Shown: one piece after another, positions 52,573 through 61,961 of the stretch | Numbering within the stretch: position 1 is the stretch's first letter | How the letters are laid out: each line of letters starts with the position of its first letter | From: Desulfonatronum lacustre DSM 10312 | Lineage (GTDB): Bacteria > Desulfobacterota > Desulfovibrionia > Desulfovibrionales > Desulfonatronaceae | Reading direction: 5' to 3' | Assembly (NCBI RefSeq): GCF_000519265.1 | Contig: NZ_KI912608.1 | Coordinates: 3,153,421-3,217,420 of the forward strand | Length of the DNA stretch: 64,000 nucleotides | Made by a program: the position numbers and the translations under genes | The notes under the pieces: generated by a model | Told to the model about the DNA's origin: nothing | The model's input: the letters and a program-made list of their open reading frames with translations, nothing else | The model's database searches: none

Positions 52573-53175
52573 ATGCTGGACAACGAAACCCTGCGCAACA
52601 TCGCGGCCCGCCGCAGCATCCGGCTCTTCACGGACCGGGAGGTCAGCGATGAGGCCATCCACACGGTCCTGACCGCGGCCAATCAGGCGCCTTCGGCGCA
52701 TAACGAACAATCCTGGCGTTTCATCGTTCTTCGCGGGGACAAGAAGATGGAGCTGGCCCGGCTGACCACGGAACGAGCCGCCGACTTTCCCAAACCCTCG
52801 TCCTCCCTGCTGCGCATGGCGGCCCGGAGCATCACCAGCGCGCCCATTGTGGTGGCCGTGGTAAATACCGGCAATCTGGTCGCCCGGGGCGAGAAGCTGT
52901 TCAAGCTGGACATTTCGGAAACGCGCGACTTTTTCCGGACCATGGAAATCCAAAGCTCCGCCGCAGCCGTGCAGAACTTGCTTCTGGCGGCCACTTCGCT
53001 GGGCCTGGGCTCGGTCTGGCTGGGGATCCTCTTCCTGATCAAGGAGGACGTACGCCGGTTCCTGGGCGAGCCCGAGGGCGAATTCATGGCCGTTATCCCC
53101 CTGGGCTACACCGATCGGACGATCGCGGGGCCGAACAAAGTCACGGCGCAAGACGTCACGCGGCATCTCGCCTGA
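52573..53175 (+). CDS. Nitroreductase-family flavoprotein
   Basis: A 200-residue FMN enzyme. FMN contacts in RRSIRLFTDREVSDEAI and QAPSAHNEQSWRFIVLRG, a dimer-spanning AAVQNLLLAATSLGLGSVWLG, and the C-terminal IPLGY. Such enzymes use NAD(P)H to reduce nitro groups, quinones or flavins. GAGAGGTTCC precedes the ATG. Its first 22 bases are almost identical to the start of the ATPase 1 gene (31559). Convergent with tex, eleven bases apart. Confidence 0.9.
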   Translation: MLDNETLRNIAARRSIRLFTDREVSDEAIHTVLTAANQAPSAHNEQSWRFIVLRGDKKMELARLTTERAADFPKPSSSLLRMAARSITSAPIVVAVVNTGNLVARGEKLFKLDISETRDFFRTMEIQSSAAAVQNLLLAATSLGLGSVWLGILFLIKEDVRRFLGEPEGEFMAVIPLGYTDRTIAGPNKVTAQDVTRHLA

Positions 53176-53186
53176 GACCATCGTCG

Positions 53187-55385
53187 TTACGGCTGATCAG
53201 CTCTTTTCAGGGAAAGAGAAATCCGGCGACGCTCCAGGTCCACTTCCAGGACCCGGGCCCGGACGTGTTGCCCTGTCCGGACCACCTCCGCGGGATCGCG
53301 GACGAAGCGGTCCGCCATCTGGCTGACATGGACCAGCCCGTCCTGGTGCACGCCAACGTCCACGAAGGCCCCGAACCGGGTCACGTTGGTCACGATGCCC
53401 GGCAGGACCATGCCCGGAGAGAGGTCTTCCGGACGATGCATGCCCTCGGCAAAGGCAAAGTGTTCAAATGTCGGACGGGGATCCCGCCCGGGCCGGTCCA
53501 GCTCGGCCAGGATGTCGGTCAACGTCGGGAGCCCCGCTTCTTCGGACAGGTACCGATGCGGATCAATTTCCGCCCTGATCCGGGCATCCTGCATCAGTTC
53601 GCACACTTCGGCGCCCACGTCCCGGGCCATGCGTTCCACCAGGCCGTACCGCTCGGGATGCACGCCTGAGGCGTCCAGGGGATTGTCCGCGTCCCGAATC
53701 CGCAGGAAGCCGGCGGCCTGCTCAAAAGCCTTGGGCCCGAGCCGCTTGACCCGGAGCAGATCCTGTCTGGAATCGAATGGTCCGTTTTCACTTCGCCAGG
53801 CCACGATGTTTCTGGCCAGGGCCGGCCCCAGCCCGGAAACAAAGGACAACAGGGCGGCGCTGGCCGTGTTCAGCTCCGCGCCCACCGCGTTCACGCAACT
53901 GACGACGGTGTCGTCCAGGGCCCGCTTCAACGCCGCCTGGTCCACGTCATGTTGGTATTGGCCCACGCCGATGGCTTTGGGATCGATCTTGACCAGCTCC
54001 GCCAGGGGATCCATCAACCGCCGCCCGATGGACACGGCGCCGCGCACGGTCAGGTCCAGATCCGGAAACTCCTCCCGGGCGATGTCCGAGCCGGAATACA
54101 CCGAGGCCCCGGATTCGTTGACCAGGACCACAAAGACGCCTTGCATCCCCAGGGAGCGGACAAACGCTTCTGTTTCCCGCCCGGCGGTGCCGTTGCCCAC
54201 GGCCACGGCCTGGATGGCGAATCGCTCCACCAGCTCCCGGATGCGTCGCGCTGATTCCGTCGTCTGTCGTTCCGACCCCACCACGAACACGGTCTCGTGA
54301 TGCAGCAGTCCGCCCTGCTCATCCAGGCAGGCCAGCTTGGCCCCGGTGCGAAATCCCGGGTCCAGGGCCATGATCCGCTTGCGGCCCAGGGGCGGGGACA
54401 GGAGCAGCTCGCGCAGGTTCGCGGAAAAAACCGCGATCGCCTCCGCATCAGCCCGGGTTTTCAGGTTCGCCCGCAGTTCCGTCTCCATGGCAGGCGCGAG
54501 CAGACGGCGGTATCCGTCCTGAACAGCCAGTCGCACCTGTTGCGCGCACGCTCCCTGGCCGCGTACGAAGCGGCGTTCCAGCCCGGTCGTGGCCAACGCC
54601 TCGTCCGGACGCACCTCCACGGAAAGAACGGCTTCCCGTTCGCCCCGAAACAGGGCCAGAATCCGATGGCCGGGAGCGGTTGCCGCGGGCTCCTCCCAGT
54701 CATTCCAATCCCTGAACTTGACCGCCACAGCCGGATCGACCTTGGCCACGCCCCTGGCCGGACGGGATCGCAGCCGGGCCTTGGTCGTGAACAGGGCGCG
54801 CATCGCGGCTCTGGCTCCGGGATCCTCGGAAATGCGCTCCGCCAGGATATCCCTGGCCCCGGCCAGGGCCTGTTCCGCTGTTTCCACGCCCTTGGGCGGA
54901 TCAACAAAGGAGGACGCGGCACCAACCGGGTCCGCCGTGCGCTGTTCCATGAGCAGGTCGGCCAGAGGTTCCAGCCCTTTTTCCGCGGCCATCATCGCCC
55001 GGGTGCGCCGCTTGGGTCGATGGGGAAGATAGATGTCCTCCAGTTCGGTCAGGGACCGGGCCCCCTCCAGGGCGCCGCGCAAGGCATCGGACAACAGCTC
55101 CCGCTCCTCCAGGGAGGCCAACATGGCGCCGCGCCGCTTGTCCAGATCAGCCAGGGCCTCCAGCCCGTCGCGCACCTTGCGCACGACCACCTCGTCCAGA
55201 GAACCCGTGGCCTCCTTGCGATACCGGGCGATAAACACCTCGGTGGAGCCTTCCCGGAGCAAATCCGCGACGGCCTGAACCTGTCGCGCCGTCAACCCGA
55301 GCTGCGCGGCCACCTGATTGATATGAGTCAAAATGCGTTGTTCCTCTAAAAGAAGTGTCACTTGTTGTCGCGGTCCCTGTTCCAT
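53187..55385 (-). CDS. tex: Tex-family RNA-binding protein
   Basis: A 732-residue transcription accessory protein. Helical N-terminal part (FIARYRKEATGSLDEVVVRKV, LEDIYLPHRPKRRTRA), the YqgF/RuvC-like domain (ALDPGFRTGAKLACLDEQG, AVGNGTAGRETEAFV, VNESGASVYSGSDIAREEFPDLDLTVRGAVSIGRRLMDPLAELVKIDPKAIGVGQYQHDV), helix-hairpin-helix segments and a C-terminal S1 domain (GMVLPGIVTNVTRFGAFVDVGVHQDGLVHVSQMADRFV). It binds RNA or DNA and affects gene expression. Its start lies inside the acyltransferase 3' end (28-base overlap). Confidence 0.95.
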   Translation of the reverse strand: MEQGPRQQVTLLLEEQRILTHINQVAAQLGLTARQVQAVADLLREGSTEVFIARYRKEATGSLDEVVVRKVRDGLEALADLDKRRGAMLASLEERELLSDALRGALEGARSLTELEDIYLPHRPKRRTRAMMAAEKGLEPLADLLMEQRTADPVGAASSFVDPPKGVETAEQALAGARDILAERISEDPGARAAMRALFTTKARLRSRPARGVAKVDPAVAVKFRDWNDWEEPAATAPGHRILALFRGEREAVLSVEVRPDEALATTGLERRFVRGQGACAQQVRLAVQDGYRRLLAPAMETELRANLKTRADAEAIAVFSANLRELLLSPPLGRKRIMALDPGFRTGAKLACLDEQGGLLHHETVFVVGSERQTTESARRIRELVERFAIQAVAVGNGTAGRETEAFVRSLGMQGVFVVLVNESGASVYSGSDIAREEFPDLDLTVRGAVSIGRRLMDPLAELVKIDPKAIGVGQYQHDVDQAALKRALDDTVVSCVNAVGAELNTASAALLSFVSGLGPALARNIVAWRSENGPFDSRQDLLRVKRLGPKAFEQAAGFLRIRDADNPLDASGVHPERYGLVERMARDVGAEVCELMQDARIRAEIDPHRYLSEEAGLPTLTDILAELDRPGRDPRPTFEHFAFAEGMHRPEDLSPGMVLPGIVTNVTRFGAFVDVGVHQDGLVHVSQMADRFVRDPAEVVRTGQHVRARVLEVDLERRRISLSLKRADQP

Positions 55386-56149
55386 TGCTCCAATTTCCCT
55401 TGAATGAACTCCACGATGTGCGCGTGCTCATCCTTCCCCGCTCCGGTGACCGTCATGGGTTCATGGAAGTGGAAATGGACGGTTTTCTTCGGGTCTATCT
55501 TTCCAAAATCCTTGAGAAGTTTTCCATTGCCCCACGCATCGGTCTGCAACGCGAACGGAACCACCTGGACCCCGGCCCGTCTGGCCAGCTTTACCCCCAT
55601 GGAGTTGAATTTCTGGGGATCGAACGCCGGTTCTCGGGTCGACTGGGGAAAGACCACAATCGAGATACCCTTCTCCAGCCGTCTGCCGCCTTCCTCCATG
55701 ACGGTCTTGTAGTCATCCCGCGGATTTTGGCGCTCAACCACGACCGGATCGCGGGCGATCAGCACATGTTTGAACACGGGATACTCCACCAGGCTCCGCT
55801 TGACCACAAAGGTGACCGGCCGGTGCGGCTGGATGATCGATGGCAGGACAAACGTCTCCAGGGTGCTCATGTGGTTGCCCACGAAAACGCATGGGGAGTC
55901 GAGCTTCGCCAGAAGGGAAACGTTCTCTATCTTCAGGCGGACCCCGACGCTTTCCAGGGCAGAGCAGATGGCCCGGCTGCTTTCGATCCAGGCTCGGCCG
56001 TCATACATCGACCGCTTGCCCTTTTTCGAAGCCCGAAAGATGATCCCGATCATCTTGGGATAGAAGATCGGGCTGGGAAAAGTTTTGGCGAACCAGGAGA
56101 GATTGCGGTACGGGGAGGTGTAATCTTCCGTCGGAAGGGCATCGAACAT
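55358..56149 (-). CDS. PlsC-like lysophospholipid acyltransferase
   Basis: A 263-residue acyltransferase. The start at 56149 follows GGAATC; the upstream 25 codons are not family-like. The usual NHx4D box appears as FVGNHMSTLETFVLP, that is NHx4E. Further boxes are the FPQSTREPAFDP motif (in place of FPEGTRS) and VVPFALQTDAWGNGK. It probably moves an acyl chain to a lysophospholipid at the inner membrane. Overlaps tex. Confidence 0.85.
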   Translation of the reverse strand: MFDALPTEDYTSPYRNLSWFAKTFPSPIFYPKMIGIIFRASKKGKRSMYDGRAWIESSRAICSALESVGVRLKIENVSLLAKLDSPCVFVGNHMSTLETFVLPSIIQPHRPVTFVVKRSLVEYPVFKHVLIARDPVVVERQNPRDDYKTVMEEGGRRLEKGISIVVFPQSTREPAFDPQKFNSMGVKLARRAGVQVVPFALQTDAWGNGKLLKDFGKIDPKKTVHFHFHEPMTVTGAGKDEHAHIVEFIQGKLEQWNRDRDNK

Positions 56150-56295
56150 GCCGGGATTCCTTTTTTTAAATCGAGACGTCCAACTGTTTTCGGAAAAACT
56201 TACCGGGAATCGAAAAAAAGGCAACTTCGTTGTTCGAGGACTCGTTGATTCATGAATACGGGAATCGCACTGACATCTTCAGGCTTGTCGGGCGG

Positions 56296-57525
56296 CTACT
56301 TTCCGGGCTCAAACGCCGAACGCATGAACTCGATCTCCCGCCTGCTCGCTCCCCAGCTCGACCCTTCGTCTTCCCAACTCTGAACGGCCGCGGCAATGGC
56401 TTTGGCCAGCGTTTCGGCCTCCCTGGCTTCCACTCCGAATTCGGCGGCCACGTCAAAAGCCAGTTCCAGGCTGGCCGTCCCGTCTTGATAATCGATCCGG
56501 GTATGCAGGATGCGCGGTTTGACGTGTTCCGGAGTGGGTTCCAGATCGTAAAGAGGAGAAAGCCGCCAGCCTTCCGGTCCGGAATAAAGAAAGGCATGGT
56601 TGCGTAAATGGTCGTCCACATTGGCGATCAGAATATTGAACACCAATCGTTTCCAGAGTTCCTTGAGGTCCGCTGCCGGTCGCGCACCATATTCGCGCAG
56701 AACCTCGGCGATCTCCAGATAGCTGCCGTGCTCTCCGTCGGATGCCCCGAGCATGCTCAAGGCTGAGAGAAAAGGAATTCGGGAGCCATCGGCGTTCCGA
56801 TCAAATCGACGCAGGAGCAGGATGTTCTTGTCGGCTATCCGCTCCAGACGCACGGCTGGCACGTTCAGGCCGGCCTTGTGCGCCAGGCGATGGGAGACGA
56901 ACTCCCAGAGCTGTACATCGTGGTCATCGCCGCTGTTGGGAAACTTGGCCACCATCAGTGTCCCGTCGTTGTCCAGCACCGATGCTTTGGGCCTGGCTCC
57001 GCCCAGTGAGGAGCCGGGGCCGACGAGTTGCTTGAGGTCGTCATCTTTTTCCGTACGCGACGTCGTCCGTTCGGCGGCTGCCAGAAGACGGCCGAGACGG
57101 ACCAGGGGCGGGATGGGGTCATTTTTGTCGGTGGCCAGAAACGGCCCTTGCTTGTGCAATGAGAAACGCAAAGCGCCCTGTCTGGCCAAATCGTTGACCA
57201 TGAGCAGATAGTCCGCCTCCAGGAGCATCCGAGGTGCACGCTGTTCCAATTTGGCCAACCGGGCTTCCCGACGATCCATCAAGGTCCGCCCCCAGCGGTC
57301 CGGGGCTGAATCACCAATGGCTCCGAACAAGGCCTTGTCCGTGTGAAACGTGCCTTTCCGTAGTTCCAGGGCGGGCTCCAGGGAAAAGCCCGTCGCGCAG
57401 CTTCTCCAGGCGTAATCGTATTCGAATGTGGCGCTTTGCCGACCCCTGGCTTCATGAACCCAGAGCGTGCCCACGAAAATTGGGCCGTTACGCGAGTCGA
57501 CGTGAACGAAAATTTCCCTGGACAA
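56296..57525 (-). CDS. hipA: HipA-type serine/threonine kinase toxin
   Basis: A 409-residue HipA. N-terminal subdomain FVHVDSRNGPIFVGTLWVHEARGR; ATP-loop region PGSSLGGARPKASVLDNDGTLMVAKF; catalytic loop FNILIANVDDHLRNHAFL and metal-binding SPLYDLEPTPE. HipA kinases phosphorylate targets such as glutamyl-tRNA synthetase and induce dormancy. The gene follows hipB by six bases, the usual order, and is intact. Confidence 0.92.
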   Translation of the reverse strand: MSREIFVHVDSRNGPIFVGTLWVHEARGRQSATFEYDYAWRSCATGFSLEPALELRKGTFHTDKALFGAIGDSAPDRWGRTLMDRREARLAKLEQRAPRMLLEADYLLMVNDLARQGALRFSLHKQGPFLATDKNDPIPPLVRLGRLLAAAERTTSRTEKDDDLKQLVGPGSSLGGARPKASVLDNDGTLMVAKFPNSGDDHDVQLWEFVSHRLAHKAGLNVPAVRLERIADKNILLLRRFDRNADGSRIPFLSALSMLGASDGEHGSYLEIAEVLREYGARPAADLKELWKRLVFNILIANVDDHLRNHAFLYSGPEGWRLSPLYDLEPTPEHVKPRILHTRIDYQDGTASLELAFDVAAEFGVEAREAETLAKAIAAAVQSWEDEGSSWGASRREIEFMRSAFEPGK

Positions 57526-57531
57526 GACGAG

Positions 57532-57852
57532 TCACTCCCCCAGCTTTTTCAAGCCTCGGGCGCGCTTGGGTAGTCGTTCGGCCTCAAGGGCCTGACCAAC
57601 CGGGTCGTTGCCGATATCGGCCAGCCTCATCCATTTCGTGCCCATGCCCAAAGCGAAAATCACCGCGGCATAGGACCCCATGCCCACCCCGGGATCGCCT
57701 TTCTGGATTTTAGCCAAGGTCTCCCGACTGATCCCGGCCCGTTCCGCTACCAGGGCCATTTTCAGCCCGCGACGCAATCTGGCTCTGCGGAGGTCTTCTC
57801 CGAGGTGGACAAGCCCTTGACGGACGCTGAGCGGAGGTTTGAGTTTCGGCAT
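57532..57852 (-). CDS. hipB: HipB-type XRE antitoxin/repressor
   Basis: A 106-residue protein with an XRE helix-turn-helix near residues 17-70 (GEDLRRARLRRGLKMALVAERAGISRETLAKIQKGDPGVGMGSYAAVIFALGM). It neutralises HipA and represses the pair by binding an operator; a good candidate palindrome lies 17 bases upstream. The ribosome-binding site is weak. Confidence 0.88.
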   Translation of the reverse strand: MPKLKPPLSVRQGLVHLGEDLRRARLRRGLKMALVAERAGISRETLAKIQKGDPGVGMGSYAAVIFALGMGTKWMRLADIGNDPVGQALEAERLPKRARGLKKLGE

Positions 57853-57868
57853 GATATGCTCATAAAAA

Positions 57869-57893
57869 TTGGCATGAGATTAGATAATGCCAA
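57869..57893. promoter_or_regulatory. Candidate HipB operator
   Basis: TTGGCAT (57869-57875) and ATGCCAA (57887-57893) are perfect inverted arms around GAGATTAGATA, 17 bases upstream of hipB. It would overlap the -35 region of a promoter reading minus. Confidence 0.55.
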
Positions 57894-58344
57894 AGATCTT
57901 CATCATTAAATAAAAAGGGTAAACCTCGTTACAGATAATCGTTTCTGCCGAAGCCACGGCCCTGTTCGGGGCATCTGTGCCGTTATGCCTCTTTCAATTT
58001 CTTCTTGGAGGTAGCAGGGTTTACCCAAACTTACTCTTCCGCAAAGGCCATTTGAGGGGCATAGTGCCGTATCACCCGGCCTGATGCGGCAAATGGATGT
58101 CTGGTCGGTAACCAAACTCGACCAAAGCGAGAGAATAAAACGTCGGTTGCGGGCAACATTTCATAGCACCTGGATTTCTCAAGCCGGGATGTTCATCTCC
58201 GTGCTGAGATTTAACGAGTCTGTTGAGCTATGCCTGTCAAACAATATGGACCTCTCCCCAAGTTCTCGCCTATTGCCTTTCTTGCAACATGCCTCGCTGT
58301 ATCAAATCAATATTTTGACTCGGACAGATCCGGACCACGGATTA
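57894..58344. other. Intergenic region between hipB and the disrupted ATPase gene
   Basis: About 450 bases with no gene seen. It contains GGTAAACC (near 57918) and GGTTTACC (near 58018) as a widely spaced inverted pair, and two imperfect direct repeats of a GGGGCAT..TGCCGT..AT type near 57968 and 58055. These may be scars of a lost insertion. Confidence 0.4.
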
Positions 58345-60008
58345 TCAATCGACAAGTTTCCAAATAGAACTTGGGCCTCTTCCTGATCGACGCACATATG
58401 AAGCGGACTTGAGAAAGGCACTTGTCTGTGATGTATGCTTGAAACCAAGATGGTGTTTTATGTCAGCATTGCTCGCCTTGCGGTGGCGCATGAGATACTT
58501 ATACATTGCTACATGCTTCGAACTTGTAGATGTTACTCGAAATAACTTGGTAACACTTAAAATTTTTGTCCATTCCTGCTTACAACGAATGAAAATTCCT
58601 GCCTTTATCCCACAAAGCTCAACACTGGCTAGCTTTTCGGTAGCTCGTTCTATCGCTTCCCAAGGATTGTCAACAAATTTGGCCAACTGTTTCATTAAAA
58701 CTTGGACAGACACTGCACCTATTTCATAAACAGAATTCAATATTAATAACTCAGAAATTCCATACTCTTCCACATCGTCATTTGCCAGAACAAATACGCC
58801 AATACGTAAAAACTCACCTTGCATTGATACTTCAATACTATCATCAAGTTCTGTAAATTTAGGGAATGCACGTCCATATCTTAGAGAGTTAATGCTCATC
58901 CGTAAAACGCCCATTCCTGCTCTGTCAACTAGATTGTATTCCGTAAGTAGTTTAGCAAGTGCCTTGTTCCTGTGTCGAGGTTCGTGTTTTGCTATATTTT
59001 CAGCAGTAACACCACCATAAAAAATTCCTGGACTTGTGATGATGAGTTTGTCTGAAGTGAAATTCACGGAAACCATGCCATCGACGGCATAATCACGATG
59101 GACAAGTGCGTTCAGATATGCCTCATGAAATGCGATTTTGTCTAGAAGTTGAAATGTGTACTTTTTTTCTTGAAACACAATTAGTTTGAATTCGTTACAG
59201 ACGTCAAAGTGTGTCTTACACGTTTTATAGTCTCCCAAAGGCAATCCTCCCAGACATCATTAATGTGGAGACATCCCGATGTGGTCTTACGAGAATATCG
59301 ATATTCATACTTTCCCAAGTGCTTCCGTATCGCGGTGGCCTTGCCAAGGAACAGAAGGCCACTTTTTGTTAAGATACCGTTACATGTAGCGCCAATAGCC
59401 TCCAGAAAGGATGCCCTATTTATCCCGTCTATCTTCCTACGAGTGAGAAAATCTGTAAGAGCCTCTAATACAGCGCTTTCGTTAAGCAATTCACTTGGAT
59501 CGCCATCGATATATTCGGCGCTCCAATCATAGTCTTGGAGGTTCTTGACAGCAAGTTTAATTTCGTCTGGTGTCATGGGACGGCTGGACTTGCCGTCACG
59601 GATGCAAACCTTTCCGCTAGTTGTAGCAACAAGCGTATCTCGCCGTCGCGGAATTTGGATCACTAAGTAATTTTTCCCATCGTAGGGAACCATAGCAATT
59701 TCAATATCAACTGCTGGCTTTAGTTTACCCCGTAGTCTTTCTCTCGTTGTATGAATGTCAATAGGACAGAAACCAGCAAGTTGATCCTGCCATCGACCGT
59801 GAGTTATATTGCTGCTATCCTTGACTCCGATTAATATAATACCACCCAAATGGTTCGCTAGCGCTGAAATTTCCTCCGCTAAGTCTTTGGCATTGTGAAG
59901 CGCACTTTCTGAAGCATAATGTTTAAATTCAAGTATGTCGGATTCGTACTTTTCGCTCGGTTCGTTCCTTAGTTTTTCGAACAACTGTGCGTATTGTGTT
60001 AAGTTCAT
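58345..60008 (-). pseudogene. AlbA_2/ATP-binding (AAA_4-type) protein gene with a frameshift
   Basis: Two overlapping frames make one protein of about 550 residues. The 5' frame (59181-60008, 275 residues) has the AlbA_2 DNA-binding-like domain: ESDILEFKHYASESALHNAKDLAEEISALANHLGGIILIGVKD. The 3' frame (58345-59244) has the HATPase-like C-terminal domain: NALVHRDYAVDGMVSV, LIITSPGIFYGGVTAENI, HRNKALAKLLTEYNLVDRAGMGVLRM, then winged-helix sequence to the end. At about 59206-59216 the minus strand reads AGACACACTTTG; removing one AC unit restores a single frame. GGAGAAGAGC precedes the ATG. AT-rich and probably transferred. Found beside restriction-modification genes in many genomes. Confidence 0.8.
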
Positions 60009-60069
60009 GCTCTTCTCCCGATTTCGTAATTGTTCCTATCGTGGTGCTGTATTGTAAACTCGCTGCTTG

Positions 60070-61773
60070 TCAAGGGGTCAGATTATTTTTTTCTCTAATG
60101 ATATTTTTGATCGCTGTGGCAGTAGGAACTCCCTGTACCGCAGACTGTGGTGCAGGGGCAATAAGTATGATGGGCGAGGCGTCAAACTTGCGGCCATTGG
60201 CGGTGCCGGTGAGGTCGGCTACCAGGGCGGCAAGTAGATTCTCGCCAGCGGTGCGAGAGGCGGCAAGCCGGGCTTCCAACTCGTCCACCAAGGCCATCAG
60301 TTGATCCACTTTGGCCACGATCCGGCGTTGTTCAGCGAGGGGAGGAAGGGGAATTGGCAAGCTGCACATAACAGTGCGCCCAACGTTTTTCATTGAACTA
60401 CTGGTACCGGATGCATTGCGGGCATAGTACGCGCGTGATTGATCGGATGAATTCGCTAAGTTGATGAATGCTTTATCAATCTCATCCGGAAAAGTGAAGC
60501 GGACGATTTTGTCACTCATCATCAGGCGTGGAGGTGTTTGGCCGACAACAACGCTTCGGGCGACAAGTTCTTCTGTATTGGCTCTTGACAATAGAAAGTC
60601 ACCAGGGCGAACCTCACAACCAGGGCGTGCATCGACTCCTAGCGGAAGAGCCTTATTTTCCTCTGGTTTGAAGACGCTCCAAGAAACTGCGCTGACTTTC
60701 AGAACACCCCAATCAGTTCCTGATCGTGCTTGGGGCACGCATTGCGGGCTCCAGCCCGAATCGCTGGAAAGGGAAATGTTCCCTAGGCGGACCCAGGTCC
60801 AAGAAAACGGGACTTCGTACGGGACGTCGTCCTCTAATACCGGCTCGTATTGTTTTGCCTTCATTGCTTGCCGAATTTTGGAAATACGAGTGATCAACTC
60901 CTCCACCGGTTCATCATCCGGATATTGAGGCACAAGTTTCCCCTGCACCGCCAGGGTAAGGATGGTTTTGCGCAGGTCGGCGGGTGTAATCGTGTACGAT
61001 GGATGGAAAAGAAAATTGAGGTTGGCCGGGGTGGGGGCGTCGGCAAAGCGGGCCAGGGTAGCGCGGGCGAGGTCGTTGTGTTGGGTTTCCCGTTCCTGCT
61101 GCTGCGCCTCCAGTTGATCACACAACGCCATCAACTCATCCACCTTGGCCACGATCCGCTTTTGTTCAGCGAGGGAAGGGAGGGGAATTGTTAGCTCTTT
61201 CAGTGTATTGGAGTTGACTGCGGCCTGATTGATCCATCGAGTACAGATTTTCGCAAAGTAGCCGCTATTGCGGAGCAGGGTGAGATAGTAAACCACGTAT
61301 CCCGGATATATGCCTTCCTTGAGTCGAAGCCGTGTGATGTGATTGCTGAAACCGTAGTCATAGTCGTGATCCACCAAGCTCGTTTTGCCCACAAGCTCCT
61401 GGCTGTTCGTGTTGTTGAAAAGAATGTCGCCTTGGCGAATCGAAGCCTTCTTGGCATCTATCATCTTTGGATCAACACGGACAATCAGGTCAAAATTCAA
61501 CGTTCCCAGAGTGGAGATGTTGTGGGTGCGTAGGTGAACGTGACCATCCGCGGTTTGGTGGCTTCTGGAACACGCGAAGCCCGGAGTTATTGAGGAACAA
61601 ATTGATGCAATTGTCTGATCCTTCCATTCTGACAATAAACCGTCATGATCGAGCATTCTGCCTGTGAACCCGCCGGAGAATGCGAGGCGCAGCACCAGCT
61701 CCCGCATCTTCCCCACCGCTCCCGGCGCGTCGGCGAACAGCTCGAATTTCTCGAAAAACGTTTCCAGTTTCAT
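60070..61773 (-). CDS. hsdS: Type I restriction enzyme specificity subunit HsdS
   Basis: A 567-residue specificity subunit with two target-recognition domains (about residues 55-220 and 320-500). Each is followed by a nearly repeated helical spacer, SLAEQKRIVAKVDELMALCDQLEAQ and PLAEQRRIVAKVDQLMALVDELEA. It directs both methylation and cleavage to a bipartite DNA site. The start at 61773 begins MKLETFFEKFELFADAP; longer frames are unlikely. Its ATG overlaps the stop of a 63-residue ORF. The C-terminal 40 residues after the second spacer seem unrelated to the family. Confidence 0.92.
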   Translation of the reverse strand: MKLETFFEKFELFADAPGAVGKMRELVLRLAFSGGFTGRMLDHDGLLSEWKDQTIASICSSITPGFACSRSHQTADGHVHLRTHNISTLGTLNFDLIVRVDPKMIDAKKASIRQGDILFNNTNSQELVGKTSLVDHDYDYGFSNHITRLRLKEGIYPGYVVYYLTLLRNSGYFAKICTRWINQAAVNSNTLKELTIPLPSLAEQKRIVAKVDELMALCDQLEAQQQERETQHNDLARATLARFADAPTPANLNFLFHPSYTITPADLRKTILTLAVQGKLVPQYPDDEPVEELITRISKIRQAMKAKQYEPVLEDDVPYEVPFSWTWVRLGNISLSSDSGWSPQCVPQARSGTDWGVLKVSAVSWSVFKPEENKALPLGVDARPGCEVRPGDFLLSRANTEELVARSVVVGQTPPRLMMSDKIVRFTFPDEIDKAFINLANSSDQSRAYYARNASGTSSSMKNVGRTVMCSLPIPLPPLAEQRRIVAKVDQLMALVDELEARLAASRTAGENLLAALVADLTGTANGRKFDASPIILIAPAPQSAVQGVPTATAIKNIIREKNNLTP

Positions 61774-61961
61774 GAAGCCTGCTCTTTTCCGGATTCTTCG
61801 CTGTCCAACACTTCGCGGTAGCGTGGACATAGTTGGCGGTAGATCAATTGTGGTGTCGCTGTCTCCACAATCTGAGATTCGGGAGTCACTGACTCCCGAA
61901 TTGGGATCAGCAGAAAATCACTCAGAGGAAAAAGCGCGTTAAAACCCGCTTGCGCTTTCAT
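61770..61961 (-). CDS. 63-residue linker ORF between hsdM and hsdS
   Basis: A small ORF from ATG 61961 to TGA 61770. Its ATG overlaps the hsdM stop (ATGA), and its stop overlaps the hsdS ATG (ATGA), so ribosomes can pass through all three genes. The protein starts MKAQAGFNALFPLSDFLLIP and ends DSEESGKEQAS, with a hydrophobic first third and an acidic tail. I do not recognise a family. It could be a small regulator of the methylase, or only a translational bridge. Confidence 0.6.
   Translation of the reverse strand: MKAQAGFNALFPLSDFLLIPIRESVTPESQIVETATPQLIYRQLCPRYREVLDSEESGKEQAS
61875..61899. repeat. Perfect palindrome inside the linker ORF
   Basis: Arms ATTCGGGAGTCA and TGACTCCCGAAT (12 bases each) face each other around a single C. 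It lies in the middle of the 63-residue ORF, and in the operon mRNA it would form a hairpin between hsdM and hsdS. Confidence 0.7.
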
